From positions 616,954 through 680,953 of the forward strand of contig NZ_LMKQ01000001.1 in the NCBI RefSeq assembly GCF_001421565.1: 64,000 nt of DNA. The letters run 5' to 3'. The translations under genes and the position numbers were made by a program. Origin of the DNA: Agromyces sp. Leaf222 (GTDB lineage Bacteria > Actinomycetota > Actinomycetes > Actinomycetales > Microbacteriaceae). Below the pieces are notes generated by a model, which saw nothing but the letters and a program-made list of their open reading frames with translations, had not been told where the DNA came from and searched no databases. Positions 8,321 to 19,365 of this stretch are shown here, in pieces; position 1 is the stretch's first letter; each line of letters opens with the position of its first letter.

Positions 8321-10018
8321 CTAGGCGGCGATCCAGATGGTCGTGTCCGCGGGCAGCGTGCCGCCGTCGAGCGGCGAGCTCGCGAGCAGCACCTCGCCCG
8401 CCGGCAGCGGCACGGGGGTCGAGCCCGTGTTCGCCACGACGAGCACGCCGCTGTTGCGGAAGGCCAGCACGGATGCGTCGGCGACGCCGTCGAGCTCGGT
8501 CCACTCGAGGGTTCCGGCACCGAGCGCGTGCTCGCGCCGCAGGCGGAGGGCCGTGCGGTAGAGCTCGAGCGTCGAGTCCGCGTCGCCGCGCTGCGCGTCG
8601 CGCGCGAGCGTGCGCCACAGCTCGGGCTGGGGCAGCCAGGGCGTGCCGGTGGCGCCGAAGCCGTAGTTCGCGGCATCCGCGTTCCATGGCAGCGGCACGC
8701 GGCATCCGTCGCGCCCGTAGCGCTCGTGGTTCGTGCGGAACCAGGTGGGGTCCTGCCTGGCGTCGTCGGGCAGGTCGATGACCTCGGGCAGGCCGAGCTC
8801 CTCGCCCTGGTAGAGGTACGACGAGCCGGGCAGCGCGAGCATGAACGCGGTGGCCGCGCGGGCACGGCGAACGCCGGTGGCGTACTCGGGCAGGCCCTTC
8901 GAGCGCGCGCCGAGGCCATGGCCCTGCGGGTTCGCCTCGGTCAGCGCGAGGCGTGTCGCGTGGCGCACGACGTCGTGGTTCGAGAGCACCCAGGTCGAGG
9001 GGGCGCCGACCGCACCGAACGCGTCGAGCGAGGCGTCGACGACCGTGCGGAGCGCTGCGGCGTTCCAGGGCGTCTCGAGGTAGGCGAAGTTGAACGCCTG
9101 GTGCATCTCGTCTGGGCGCACCCACTTGGCGACCCGGGGGAGGGGGTCGACCCAGGCCTCGGCCGCGAGGATGCGATCGTCGGGGTACTCGTCGAGCAGG
9201 GCGCGCCAATCGCGGTAGATCTCGTGCACGCCATCTTGACCCCAGTAGGGCGCACCGTCGCCCTCGTCGCTGATCTCTGGCTCGAGTGCGACGCCGTCAC
9301 CGTCGCCGGCGACACCGCCTGCGCCGCCCATGCTGCCGCCCTCGGCCGGCGGGGTGTAGTCGGGCAGGCCGTCGGCCTTGATCATGCCGTGCGCCACGTC
9401 GACGCGGAAGCCGTCGACGCCGCGGTCGAGCCAGAAGCGCAGGATGCGGCGGAACTCCTCGCGCACCTCGTCGTTCGTCCAGTCGAAGTCGGGCTGCGAG
9501 CTGTCGAAGAGGTGCAGGTACCACTGTCCGGGCTCGCCGTCGGCCTCGACGATGCGCGTCCACGCGGGGCCGCCGAACACGGACTCCCAGTTGTTGGGCG
9601 GCTCGTCGCCGGCGGGGCCGCGTCCGTCGCGGAAGAGGTAGCGGGCGCGCTCGGCGCTGCCCGGCGCGGCGGCGAGTGCGGCCTGGAACCACTCGTGCTC
9701 GTCTGACGAGTGGTTCGGCACGAGGTCGACGATCACGCGGATGCCGCGGGCGTGCGCCTCGGCCAGCATCGCGTCGAAGTCGGCGAGCGTGCCGAAGAGC
9801 GGGTCGACGTCGCAGTAGTCGGCGACGTCGTACCCGGCGTCGCGCTGGGGCGACGTGTAGAACGGCGAGAGCCAGATGGCGTCGATGCCGAGCTCTTCGA
9901 GGTCGACGAGATGCGCGGTGATGCCCGCGAGGTCGCCCATGCCGTCGCCGTTCGCGTCGGCGAAGGAGCGCGGATAGATCTGGTAGATCGTGGCGGTTCG
10001 CCACCACTCGGAAGTCAT
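8321..10018 (-). CDS. GH13 alpha-glucosidase / oligo-1,6-glucosidase-type enzyme
   Basis: A 565-residue protein starting at ATG 10018 (MTSEWWRTATIYQIYPRSF); a longer start at 10036 is possible but MTSEWW is the family start. The GH13 (beta/alpha)8 barrel motifs are complete: DLVPNHSS, GFRVDVAHG (nucleophile Asp near 207), AAEAW (acid/base Glu near 287) and LSNHDVVRH (Asp near 349). There is no signal peptide, so it should split imported maltodextrin to glucose in the cytosol. It is divergent from the sugar-binding-protein gene; the shared 267-bp region holds two CGCTTGCA sites, so co-regulation is likely. Confidence 0.9.
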   Translation of the reverse strand: MTSEWWRTATIYQIYPRSFADANGDGMGDLAGITAHLVDLEELGIDAIWLSPFYTSPQRDAGYDVADYCDVDPLFGTLADFDAMLAEAHARGIRVIVDLVPNHSSDEHEWFQAALAAAPGSAERARYLFRDGRGPAGDEPPNNWESVFGGPAWTRIVEADGEPGQWYLHLFDSSQPDFDWTNDEVREEFRRILRFWLDRGVDGFRVDVAHGMIKADGLPDYTPPAEGGSMGGAGGVAGDGDGVALEPEISDEGDGAPYWGQDGVHEIYRDWRALLDEYPDDRILAAEAWVDPLPRVAKWVRPDEMHQAFNFAYLETPWNAAALRTVVDASLDAFGAVGAPSTWVLSNHDVVRHATRLALTEANPQGHGLGARSKGLPEYATGVRRARAATAFMLALPGSSYLYQGEELGLPEVIDLPDDARQDPTWFRTNHERYGRDGCRVPLPWNADAANYGFGATGTPWLPQPELWRTLARDAQRGDADSTLELYRTALRLRREHALGAGTLEWTELDGVADASVLAFRNSGVLVVANTGSTPVPLPAGEVLLASSPLDGGTLPADTTIWIAA

Positions 10019-10054
10019 GGCGACACTGTACGACATCCGTCAACCCAATGGAAA

Positions 10055-10062
10055 CGCTTGCA
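10055..10062. promoter_or_regulatory. LacI-type operator half site (GH13 side)
   Basis: CGCTTGCA lies 37 bases upstream of the GH13 start and is repeated exactly at 10153-10160. LacI-family maltose regulators in actinobacteria use TTGCAA/GCTTGCA-like sites, so this is a candidate operator. Confidence 0.5.
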
Positions 10063-10124
10063 TAACGCGCCCGAAACCCGAATGGTCACAAACCCGTATC
10101 GATAGCGGCATCCCGGTTTGGCGA

Positions 10125-10160
10125 TTGACTTGAGGAAAGGTATACCTGTAATCGCTTGCA
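10125..10160 (+). promoter_or_regulatory. promoter with overlapping operator for the maltodextrin ABC operon
   Basis: A -35-like TTGACT (10125-10130) and a -10-like TGTAAT (10147-10152) are separated by 16 bp. The operator-like CGCTTGCA (10153-10160) directly abuts the -10, where a bound repressor would block initiation. The leader to ATG 10286 is about 125 bases. Confidence 0.6.
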
Positions 10161-10285
10161 TTTCTTGCGGGCATTCCAACGGAAGAACGGCCTTTCGGTC
10201 ACGGTGCACGTCCTCTCCCCTGAACGGGGCACGGGGCACGCGCCCGGCGAAGGCGCCGGTCTCACGCACACTGAAGGGCACACCA

Positions 10286-11515
10286 ATGAGGGTGAACACG
10301 AAGAGCCTCCTCGCCGCAGGCGCTGTCGCGGTCGTCGCGACGCTCGGCCTCGCGAGCTGCGCCGGCGCCGACAGCGGCTCCGAGGGCGAAGCCTCGGCCA
10401 GCGGCACGCTGACCGTCTGGGTCGACGCCGAGCGCGTCGACGCGCTGCAGGCCGCAGCCGACGCGTACTCCGAGGAGAAGGGCGTCAAGGTCGAACTCGT
10501 CGGCAAGGACAACGCCGACATCAAGGACGACTTCATCCAGCAGGTGCCGACCGGCAAGGGCCCCGACATCACCATGGGTGCGCACGACTGGCTCGGCGAG
10601 CTGTCGACCAACGGCGTCGTCGCCCCGCTCGAGCTCGGCGACTCCGCTGCCGACTACCTGCCCGTCGCGATCGACGCGTCGACCTACGAGGGCACCGTCT
10701 ACATGCTCCCGTACGCGGTCGAGAACATCGCCGTGCTGCGCAACGCCGACCTCATCCCCGAGGCGCCGACCAGCTTCGACGACATGATCGCGAAGGGCAA
10801 GGCCGCCGGCCTCACCCAGCCGTTCGTCGTCGAGCAGGGCGCAGAGGGCAACCCCTACCACCTGTACCCCTTCCAGACCGCGTTCGGCGCACCCGTCTTC
10901 GGCTCGAACGCAGAGGGCTACGACCCCACCGACCTGCAGCTCGGCAACGAGGGCGGCGACGCGTTCGCGACGTGGCTCGGCGGCCAGGGCAAGAACGGCA
11001 CCGGAGTCTTCAACACCGACATCGACGGTGACATCGCCAAGCAGGCCTTCCTCGACGGCACGGCCGCCTTCTGGCTGACCGGCCCGTGGAACGTCGGCGC
11101 AGCCGTCGACGCCGGCATCAACGTGGCGGTCGACCCGACCCCGAGCCCGACCGCCGACCCGGCCCAGCCGTTCGCCGGCGTCAAGGGCTTCTTCATCTCC
11201 GCCGAGTCGAAGAACAAGGTCGCCGCGAACGACTTCCTGGTCAACTACCTCGGCAGCGAGGACACCCAGCTCGAGCTGTTCAAGGCCGGCAACGTCCTGC
11301 CCGCGAACGCCGCAGCCGCCGAGACCGCCTCGAGCGACCCGATCATCGAGGGCTTCGCCGCCGCAGGCGCCGACGCCGTGCCGATGCCGGCCATCCCCGC
11401 CATGGGCGCGGTCTGGCAGTACTGGGGCATCGCCGAGGCCGACATCATCAACGGTGCCGACCCGGTCGCGACCTGGCAGAAGCTCGCCGCCGACGTGCAG
11501 GCGGCCATCGAGTAA
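10286..11515 (+). CDS. extracellular solute-binding lipoprotein for maltose/maltodextrin
   Basis: A 409-residue family 1 binding protein. ATG 10286 was chosen because it begins a lipoprotein signal: MRVNTKSLL, a hydrophobic stretch, then lipobox LASC with Cys near residue 24. The mature part shows MalE-like features: GTLTVWVD, GPDITMGAHDWLGEL, GTVYMLPYAVENIAVLRN, a FWLTGPWN block near residue 260 and QYWGIAEAD near the end. It should be tethered outside the membrane and hand sugar to the two permeases downstream. Spacing to the next gene is 117 bases. The substrate call rests on homology and the flanking GH13 genes. Confidence 0.9.
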   Translation: MRVNTKSLLAAGAVAVVATLGLASCAGADSGSEGEASASGTLTVWVDAERVDALQAAADAYSEEKGVKVELVGKDNADIKDDFIQQVPTGKGPDITMGAHDWLGELSTNGVVAPLELGDSAADYLPVAIDASTYEGTVYMLPYAVENIAVLRNADLIPEAPTSFDDMIAKGKAAGLTQPFVVEQGAEGNPYHLYPFQTAFGAPVFGSNAEGYDPTDLQLGNEGGDAFATWLGGQGKNGTGVFNTDIDGDIAKQAFLDGTAAFWLTGPWNVGAAVDAGINVAVDPTPSPTADPAQPFAGVKGFFISAESKNKVAANDFLVNYLGSEDTQLELFKAGNVLPANAAAAETASSDPIIEGFAAAGADAVPMPAIPAMGAVWQYWGIAEADIINGADPVATWQKLAADVQAAIE

Positions 11516-11632
11516 TACACGGATGCCTCAGGGCGGGGCTCGCTGGTTCCGGTACGCGTCTCGCGCACCACGGCCGGCGGGTTCCGCCTCTGGGCGTACG
11601 TCCTCTCCCACTCGACAGGAAGACCACGCAGC

Positions 11633-13272
<1,640 letters not shown>

Positions 13273-13273
<1 letters not shown>

Positions 13274-14256
13274 TGGCCCGCAAGCCCGTTCCCGGAACCC
13301 AGGCCGGCCTCGTGGTGGGCGAACTCGAGGAGTTCGACGACTCGACGCGTGCGCACAGCGCGCTCGCCGACGGCCCCGTGCGCGAGCTGCCGAAGCGCCC
13401 GTTCAACTTCAGCCGCTGGTTCGCGGCGACCGGATGGCGCCACATCGTCGGCATCGTCATGATCGCGTTCTCGCTGTTCCCGATCGTGTTCGTCGTCTCG
13501 TCGTCGCTGAATCCGAACGGCACGCTGACGGGCTCGAACGCCCTGTTCTCGAAGATCGGGCTCGAGAGCTACGTGCGGATCCTCACCGACCCGCAGGTGC
13601 CGTTCACGACCTGGCTCGGCAACACCCTGATGATCTCGGGCATCACGGCGCTGCTCACGGTGTTCCTCGGGGCGCTCGCCGCCTACTCGTTCTCGCGCAT
13701 GCGCTTCACCGGCCGCCGGTTCGGCCTCATCGGCATCGTCGTGGTGCAGATGTTCCCGCAGCTGCTCGCGGTCGTCGCGATCTTCCTGCTCATGAGCGCG
13801 ATCGGCGACCTGTTCCCGGCGATCGGCCTGAACACGCACATCGGCCTGATCATGGTCTACCTCGGCGGCGCGCTCGGCGTGAACACGTTCCTCATGTACG
13901 GCTTCTTCAACACGATCCCGGTCTCGATCGACGAGGCGGCCAAGATCGACGGTGCCGGGCACGCGCGGATCTTCTTCACGATCGTGCTTCGCCTCGTCGC
14001 CCCGATCCTCGCGGTCGTCGCGCTGCTCTCGTTCATCGCCTCGGTGAACGAATTCGTCGTGGCATCCGTGCTGCTCATCGACACCGACAAGCAGACCCTC
14101 GCGGTCGGGCTCACGAAGCTCGTCTCGAACCCGCGCTACGCCGACTGGAGCGCATTCTCGGCCGGAGCCGTCATCGCGGCGCTGCCGGTCGTGGCGCTGT
14201 TCCTCTTCCTGCAGAAGTACATCGTGGGCGGCCTGACGGCGGGCGCGGTCAAGTAG
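13273..14256 (+). CDS. MalG-type carbohydrate ABC transporter permease
   Basis: A 327-residue protein starting at ATG 13273 inside the stop of malF (TGATG). A 55-residue hydrophilic N-terminus precedes six predicted helices, with the EAA loop VSIDEAAKIDGAG near residue 217. The C-terminus GGLTAGAVK closely resembles actinobacterial MalG. It should pair with the MalF-like protein to form the channel for maltodextrin. The energising ATPase is probably a shared MsiK/MsmX-type protein encoded elsewhere, which is common in actinobacteria. Confidence 0.9.
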
Positions 14257-14316
14257 GGCGGATGCCGCGTGGCGCGAGTTCACGCCGATGTCACACCGTC
14301 ATGGAAGGGTGAGCGC

Positions 14317-16236
14317 ATGTCCGTTCAGCTGAGTCCGCTGGTTCCGCACCACGACGGATCGACCCTGCACGTCTCGAACGCCGCGCCGGCACTCGGCGAG
14401 ACGGTGCTCGTGCGGCTGCGCGTGCCCGCAGGGGCGGCGGCCGCCGACGGCTCGGCGATCGGCGAGCTCGCGTGGGTCGGCACCCGGTCGAACCCGAACC
14501 GCGAGCCGCGGTTCGCCGAGGCATCCGTCGTCGCATCGCACGATGACGACGGCTGGGCGTGGTGGCAGGCCGAGGTCGAGGTCGAGAACCCGGTGCACGG
14601 CTACCGGTGGCTGCTCGTCGGCGCCGACGGCCGCCAGCACTGGCTGAACCAGCTCGGACTCAGCGGCACCGAGACGCGCGACCGCGACGACTTCCGGCTC
14701 GTCGCCCACGAGCCGGCGCCTGAATGGGCCGCGTCGAGCATCATGTACCAGGTGTTCCCCGACCGCTTCGCGCGGTCGGCCGCCGCCGACGATCGCCCCG
14801 CGCCCGACTGGGCGTACCCGGCCGAGTGGGGCGACCCGCAGCGCCTCGACCCGCCCTACCGTTCGGGGCAGTTCTACGGCGGCGACCTCGACGGCGTGCG
14901 CGAGCGGCTCGACCACCTCGCCTCGCTCGGCGTCGACCTGCTCTACCTGACGCCCGTCTTCCCGGCGCGGTCGAACCACCGCTACGACGCATCGACCTTC
15001 GACCACGTCGACGACCTGCTCGGCGGCGACGAGGCGCTCGTGCGGCTCGTCGAGGCGGCGCACGCCCGTGGCATCCGCGTGATCGGCGACCTGACGTCGA
15101 ACCACTCGGGCGACGCGCACGAGTGGTTCCGAGCGGCACAGGCCGACCCAGCGGCATCCGAGCGCGAGTTCTACTTCTTCCGCGACGAGGCCGACGGCGG
15201 CGGCTACGAGTCGTGGCTCGGCGTGCCGAGCCTGCCGAAGTTCGACTGGAGTTCGAGCGAGCTGCGCCGACGGTTCATCGAGGGCTCCGACTCGGTGGTC
15301 GCGAAGTACCTGCAGGCGCCGTTCGGCCTCGACGGCTGGCGCATCGACGTCGCGAACATGACCGGGCGCCTGGGCGCGGCCGACCTGAACGCCGACGTGC
15401 GGCAGACGATCCGGCGCACGATGCTCGACGTGAACCCCGACACGATCCTGCTCGGCGAGTCGACGAACGACGCCGCGAGCGACTTCCAGGGCGACGCGTG
15501 GCACGGCGCGATGACCTACACCCCGTTCACGCGGCCCCTGTGGAGCTGGCTGCTCGAGCCCGGCAGCCCGGGCGGCGGTGGCATCGGCTTCGCGCTCGGG
15601 CGGGTGCCGACCTTCACGGGCGGCGAGTTCGTCGCGACGCACCTGCGCTTCGCGGCCGAGTTCCCGTGGCGCACACGCGCCGCCACCATGAACGCGCTCG
15701 ACACGCACGACACTCCGCGGTTCGCCACGCACGCGCGTCCCGGCACGGTGCCGGTCGCGCTCGGCCTCGCGGCGACGCTGCCCGGCATCCCGGTGGTGTG
15801 GGCCGGCGACGAGTTCGGACTCACGGGCGAAGACGGCGAGGCGTCGCGCACGCCGATCCCGTGGGGGAGCGAGACCTCGCCAGAGGTCGTGCCCGTGCTC
15901 GAGACGTATCGCACGCTGCTCCGGTTGCGGCGCGAGCACCCCGTGCTCGCGGGCGGCGGCATCCGGTGGCTCGCGGTCGGCGACGACGCCGTGGCCTTCG
16001 TGCGCGAATCCACGGATGCCTCGGTGCTGGTGTTCGCGGCGCGTGCGGCCGCCGTGCTCGAGTTCGACGCTGCCGCGCTGGGCGGCCTGGGCGCGGTCGC
16101 GGGCGTCGAGCACGCAGCGACGGCACTGTACGGCGACGGCCGGCTGGTGGCATCCGACGACCTCGTGCGCCTCGAGAGCGACGCGCCCGCCTTCACCGCA
16201 TGGCTGCTGCCGGGGGTGGCGTCGCCCGAGTGGTGA
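14317..16236 (+). CDS. GH13 maltodextrin-degrading enzyme (neopullulanase/MalZ-like)
   Basis: A 639-residue protein. ATG 14317 has a GGAAGGG site 9 bases upstream. The N-terminal 125 residues look like a beta-sandwich (HYGYRW-type carbohydrate-binding module of the GH13_20/21 group; here VHGYRWLLVGADGR). The barrel follows, with MYQVFPDRFA, DLTSNHSG, WRIDVANM (nucleophile Asp near 344), LLGESTND (Glu near 381) and LDTHDTPR (Asp near 465). It lacks a signal peptide and lies 60 bases behind the permeases, so it likely cuts imported maltodextrins in the cytosol. It could equally be a cyclomaltodextrinase. Confidence 0.9.
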   Translation: MSVQLSPLVPHHDGSTLHVSNAAPALGETVLVRLRVPAGAAAADGSAIGELAWVGTRSNPNREPRFAEASVVASHDDDGWAWWQAEVEVENPVHGYRWLLVGADGRQHWLNQLGLSGTETRDRDDFRLVAHEPAPEWAASSIMYQVFPDRFARSAAADDRPAPDWAYPAEWGDPQRLDPPYRSGQFYGGDLDGVRERLDHLASLGVDLLYLTPVFPARSNHRYDASTFDHVDDLLGGDEALVRLVEAAHARGIRVIGDLTSNHSGDAHEWFRAAQADPAASEREFYFFRDEADGGGYESWLGVPSLPKFDWSSSELRRRFIEGSDSVVAKYLQAPFGLDGWRIDVANMTGRLGAADLNADVRQTIRRTMLDVNPDTILLGESTNDAASDFQGDAWHGAMTYTPFTRPLWSWLLEPGSPGGGGIGFALGRVPTFTGGEFVATHLRFAAEFPWRTRAATMNALDTHDTPRFATHARPGTVPVALGLAATLPGIPVVWAGDEFGLTGEDGEASRTPIPWGSETSPEVVPVLETYRTLLRLRREHPVLAGGGIRWLAVGDDAVAFVRESTDASVLVFAARAAAVLEFDAAALGGLGAVAGVEHAATALYGDGRLVASDDLVRLESDAPAFTAWLLPGVASPEW

Positions 16237-16350
16237 CGCTTCGCCCGATTCCCCGGCGCCGTCCGATGCCCGACCGTGTCGACGGAGCCCTGTGTCCCAC
16301 TACGATTGCGAACTGACCTGGCACCCCACCCATACCGAGCCGGAGCCCCA

Positions 16351-16869
16351 ATGGACGCCCCCACGCCCACGCCCATCCCCGCTGCCCCGACGGCGCCTGG
16401 CGCTGCGATTCCGCCAGCCGCCGCACCGCACGGTGTCCCCGCGCCCGATGGCGTCGCGCCGTACGGTGGCGCTCAGTACGGAACCGCGCAGTACGGAACC
16501 GCGCAGTACGCAACCGCGCAGTACGGCGGCGCGCAGTACGGCGTCGCGCCCGCCGCCCAGGCTCCGGTCTGGACGCCGCCGGCGGCGGCCCCGCAGAACG
16601 CGCTGGCCTGGGTCTCGCTCGGCCTCGGGCTCGCCAGCCTGATGTTCGGACTCCTCGCCTCGATCGCCGCGGTCATCTGCGGGCACATCGCCCGCCGTCA
16701 GATTCGCGAGCGAGGCGATCAGGGCGCCGCCGCAGCCCTCATCGGGCTCATCTTCGGATACGTCCTGAGCGGGCTGATCATCGTCGGCCTCGTGCTGTAC
16801 GTGCTCTTCCTGCTGGCGTTCGTCGGCCTCGGGGTCGCATCGCAGTCGGGCGTGTCCACGAGCCTCTGA
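16351..16869 (+). CDS. DUF4190 domain-containing membrane protein with YG-rich repeats
   Basis: A 172-residue protein starting at ATG 16351. Residues 1-75 are Pro/Ala-rich and include five to six near-identical QYGxA units (AQYGTAQYGTAQYATAQYGG) encoded by 15-base direct repeats at about 16470-16545. Residues 80-165 form the DUF4190 module: LAWVSLGLGLASLMFGLLAS, HIARRQIRERGDQGAAAAL, then a second helix. It is anchored by two spans; the function is unknown. It borders the CIS locus but shows no link to it. A possible leaderless start needs no visible ribosome site. Confidence 0.75.
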   Translation: MDAPTPTPIPAAPTAPGAAIPPAAAPHGVPAPDGVAPYGGAQYGTAQYGTAQYATAQYGGAQYGVAPAAQAPVWTPPAAAPQNALAWVSLGLGLASLMFGLLASIAAVICGHIARRQIRERGDQGAAAALIGLIFGYVLSGLIIVGLVLYVLFLLAFVGLGVASQSGVSTSL

Positions 16870-16906
16870 ACCGCTTCAGCGGGCGCCGCGGCCGCCATCG
16901 GCGCGC

Positions 16907-17224
16907 TCACCCGCCGATGATCACCGTCGGAGCGCCGGGGCCGGGCGCGATGGGCTGGCCGTGCATGCTGAGGTCGCCGACGCGGGCGGCCGGGAACCCG
17001 CCGATCAGCACCGTCATGCTGCCCATCGCGATGCCGTTCGGCGCGGGCGAGACGCAGACGATACCGCCGGGCATGGCGTTCGCGACCGCGGCCGGCATGT
17101 TCGCGATCAGCACGGTCATGACCGCGGCGGCGGGCGTGATGGGGCCGCCGACGTGAGGCTTCGGGCCGTCCATGAGCGCGCAGAGGGCCGTGTCGCCTGC
17201 TCGGAGTGCTGGGCCGGTGGGCAT
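16907..17224 (-). CDS. PAAR-like spike-tip protein of the contractile injection system
   Basis: A 105-residue protein with repeated hydrophobic-Gly hairpins ending in GPGAPTVIIGG, the pattern of PAAR/DUF4150 proteins that form the sharp cone on a VgrG spike. The Pro-Ala-Ala-Arg signature appears as FPAARVGDLSMHGQPIAPG near residues 78-96. In CIS particles this would cap the spike encoded at 40757-42598. Its ATG overlaps the stop of the membrane-protein gene upstream (ATGA), so the two are translated together. It lies 17 kb from the main structural operon and on the other strand, an unusual split. Confidence 0.85.
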   Translation of the reverse strand: MPTGPALRAGDTALCALMDGPKPHVGGPITPAAAVMTVLIANMPAAVANAMPGGIVCVSPAPNGIAMGSMTVLIGGFPAARVGDLSMHGQPIAPGPGAPTVIIGG

Positions 17225-18513
17225 CAGCCGGTCTTCGTGATGACGCGGGCGGTGATGAGCACGCTGGCACCGCACTCGGTGCGGGCGGGCCCGCTGACGG
17301 GCGGCGCGATCTGGGCGCAGTCCAGCGTGGCGAAGAGCTCGTCCTCCGCGGCCAGCTGCAGCGGGGTCACGAAGTGGAAGTCGATGTCGCGGAAGTTCTC
17401 GAGCCCGGTCGTGAAGATCGGCGCCACCACGTCGCGATTCTCGATCGTCAACGTGCCGAAGTCGCCACGGGGATTGCTGATCACCACGTCGGTGATGCGC
17501 AGCACCGAGTTGGCCGGCACCACCCAGCGGTCGCTCTCGTCGGGGGCGCCGCCCGGGACATCCGACATTTCGAAGCGGATGTCGATATCGGTCGAGCTGG
17601 ACACGGGCTTGACCGGCTCCGTCGGCTGGCCGACGGCTTCGAGCGCGTCGTTCGCCTTCTGCGCGGCGGAATCGGCTTGCTCGGCCGCAGCGCCGGCCTG
17701 CTTCGACGCTGAATCGGCCTGCTCGCTGGCCTTGGCCAACGGCTCCTCGACCGCGTCGCGCGCGGCGGACTCGATCGTCGGCTTCAGCACGAAGAACCAG
17801 AGCGCGAGCAGCAGCAGGAGGAGTGCGAGCAGGGCGAGCAGGAGCTTCCACAGCCACTTCGGGAACACGCGCTCCTGCACGTAGCTGCCCGGCAGCACGA
17901 ACGGTTCGTCCACTCCCTCGGGCGCGACGAGCACGGTGAACTGGTGCGTGACGGGGTCACCGCGCCACACGCGCCTGACGGGCCGGAGGTCGATGTCGAC
18001 GAACTCGGTGTGACCCGGGTCGACCGAGACATCCGGCGTCGGCGTCGAGAGCCCGAGGCGGTCGTCGCTCTGGCCGGCGATCGAAGCGACCAGGGGCATG
18101 TTGCCGCGGTTGTCGATCGCGACCCGCACCCGCTTGCGCCCTCGGCCGTGCGCAATGCGGGGCAGCAGCTCGGCCTCGGTCTCGGCGAACGGCGTGACCG
18201 TGAGCATGGCCTCGGCGACGACCTGGACCTCGGGCTGCTCGACCGCCCGCGCACGGATGCCGAGCGCCACCTGCCCGACGAGGGAGTCCGGCAGCCGCGG
18301 CGCGTACACGGTGACCGTCGCCGTCTCGGTCTGGCCGGGGTAGATCGTGAGCGTCGCCGGCTCGATGCGCGTCCATGCGGCGGCAGCGCCGAGCGCCGTC
18401 AGCTCGAACGACTCCACGAGGAGCGTGTCGTTGAGCACGCTGACGGTGAGCGTCGCCGCCATGCCCGGATCGATGGACAGGGCGGCCGGGGCGATGGTCG
18501 CACTGGTTGCCAT
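17224..18513 (-). CDS. bitopic membrane protein coupled to PAAR gene (CisA-like candidate)
   Basis: A 429-residue protein starting at ATG 18513. Residues 1-215 look like tandem Ig-like beta domains (SIDPGMAATLTVSVLNDT, IYPGQTETATVTVYAP, SVDPGHTEFVDIDL). One membrane helix follows at about 218-243 (LLLALLALLLLLLALWFFVL). Next come an Ala/Gln coiled coil (250-285) and a C-terminal domain with two late cysteines. Basic residues before the helix (RVFPKWLWK) suggest an inside N-terminus and an outside C-terminus. In Streptomyces CIS loci a one-span protein, CisA, is reported to link cytoplasmic CIS to the membrane; this protein has matching architecture and context. Homology to CisA was not tested. 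Confidence 0.65.
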   Translation of the reverse strand: MATSATIAPAALSIDPGMAATLTVSVLNDTLLVESFELTALGAAAAWTRIEPATLTIYPGQTETATVTVYAPRLPDSLVGQVALGIRARAVEQPEVQVVAEAMLTVTPFAETEAELLPRIAHGRGRKRVRVAIDNRGNMPLVASIAGQSDDRLGLSTPTPDVSVDPGHTEFVDIDLRPVRRVWRGDPVTHQFTVLVAPEGVDEPFVLPGSYVQERVFPKWLWKLLLALLALLLLLLALWFFVLKPTIESAARDAVEEPLAKASEQADSASKQAGAAAEQADSAAQKANDALEAVGQPTEPVKPVSSSTDIDIRFEMSDVPGGAPDESDRWVVPANSVLRITDVVISNPRGDFGTLTIENRDVVAPIFTTGLENFRDIDFHFVTPLQLAAEDELFATLDCAQIAPPVSGPARTECGASVLITARVITKTG

Positions 18514-18540
18514 GGCGTCACCGTATTGGCGCGGCGGCGG

Positions 18541-18558
18541 CGCGCAGCAGGCTGCGCG
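18541..18558. promoter_or_regulatory. palindrome in the divergent CIS control region
   Basis: CGCGCAGC-AG-GCTGCGCG is a perfect inverted repeat in the 176-bp region between the membrane-protein gene (minus) and the LuxR gene (plus). A TGCCCGTT half site of the locus-wide motif follows at 18583-18590. A candidate control site; no protein is assigned. Confidence 0.4.
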
Positions 18559-18689
18559 GTCAGCCGGTCGCGCACCCGAAGTTGCCCGTTGAGCGGTTGT
18601 TGAGTGCGCGAAGAGGACGTCGCGGCATCCTGTTCGTATTCCCCCTGCACGAGTGCACTGCTGCACGCCATTCCGATCCAGGGGGAGTC

Positions 18690-19313
18690 ATGACCAGAAC
18701 GACCGTGCGGGTCTACGCACGAGATCCGATCTCCGAAGCGGGCGTCACGAGCGCGCTCCGGCCGAGGCCAGAGGTGCGGGTCGTCGGGCCCGACGACCCG
18801 GAGGCGCCGGAGGTCGTGCTCGTCGTCGTCGACGAGTTCGACGACGAGACGATGAACAGCCTGCGGTTCCTGCGCCGCAACGGCGAGGCGCGGGTGATCC
18901 TCGTCGCCGCGCAGCTCGACGACCGGGTGCTCGTCGATGCCGTCGAGTGCGGTGTCGTCGGGCTGCTGCGCCGCTCGGAGGCGACGACCGACCGCCTGCT
19001 CGCGGCGATCACGGCTGCAGCCGCAGGCGAGGGCACCGTTCCGCCCGACCTGCTCGGGCGCCTGCTCGACCAGGTCGGCCGACTGCAGCGCACCGTGCTC
19101 GATCCGCGCGGCATCACCTTCAGCGGCCTTGCGTCGCGGGAGGTCGAGGTGCTGAAGCTCGTCGCCGAGGGCTGGGACACCGCGCAGATCGCCAAGGAGC
19201 TCTGCTACTCCGAACGCACCGTGAAGAACGTGCTCCACGACGTCACGACCCGCCTGCAACTGCGCAACCGGTCGCACGCCGTCGCCTACGCGGTGCGCGA
19301 GGGGCTCATCTGA
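18690..19313 (+). CDS. LuxR/NarL-type response regulator, probable CIS locus regulator
   Basis: A 207-residue protein starting at ATG 18690 behind GGGGGAG. The N-terminus (1-120) is receiver-like but degenerate: the expected phospho-acceptor block reads VVLVVVDEFDDET, and the first acidic pair is reduced to a single Asp. The C-terminus (147-207) is a clear LuxR helix-turn-helix, LASREVEVLKLVAEG and SERTVKNVLHDVTTRL. No histidine kinase is nearby. It sits between the PAAR/membrane unit and the secreted-protein/ATPase unit. NarL-type regulators are recurrent members of actinobacterial CIS clusters from memory. It is one of two candidates for the palindromic operators described below. Confidence 0.85.
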   Translation: MTRTTVRVYARDPISEAGVTSALRPRPEVRVVGPDDPEAPEVVLVVVDEFDDETMNSLRFLRRNGEARVILVAAQLDDRVLVDAVECGVVGLLRRSEATTDRLLAAITAAAAGEGTVPPDLLGRLLDQVGRLQRTVLDPRGITFSGLASREVEVLKLVAEGWDTAQIAKELCYSERTVKNVLHDVTTRLQLRNRSHAVAYAVREGLI

Positions 19314-19365
19314 GCGGATGCCGCGCGGCGGCGTCCGGTCGTGTGACCGGGTGTCGCCGGGTCGG

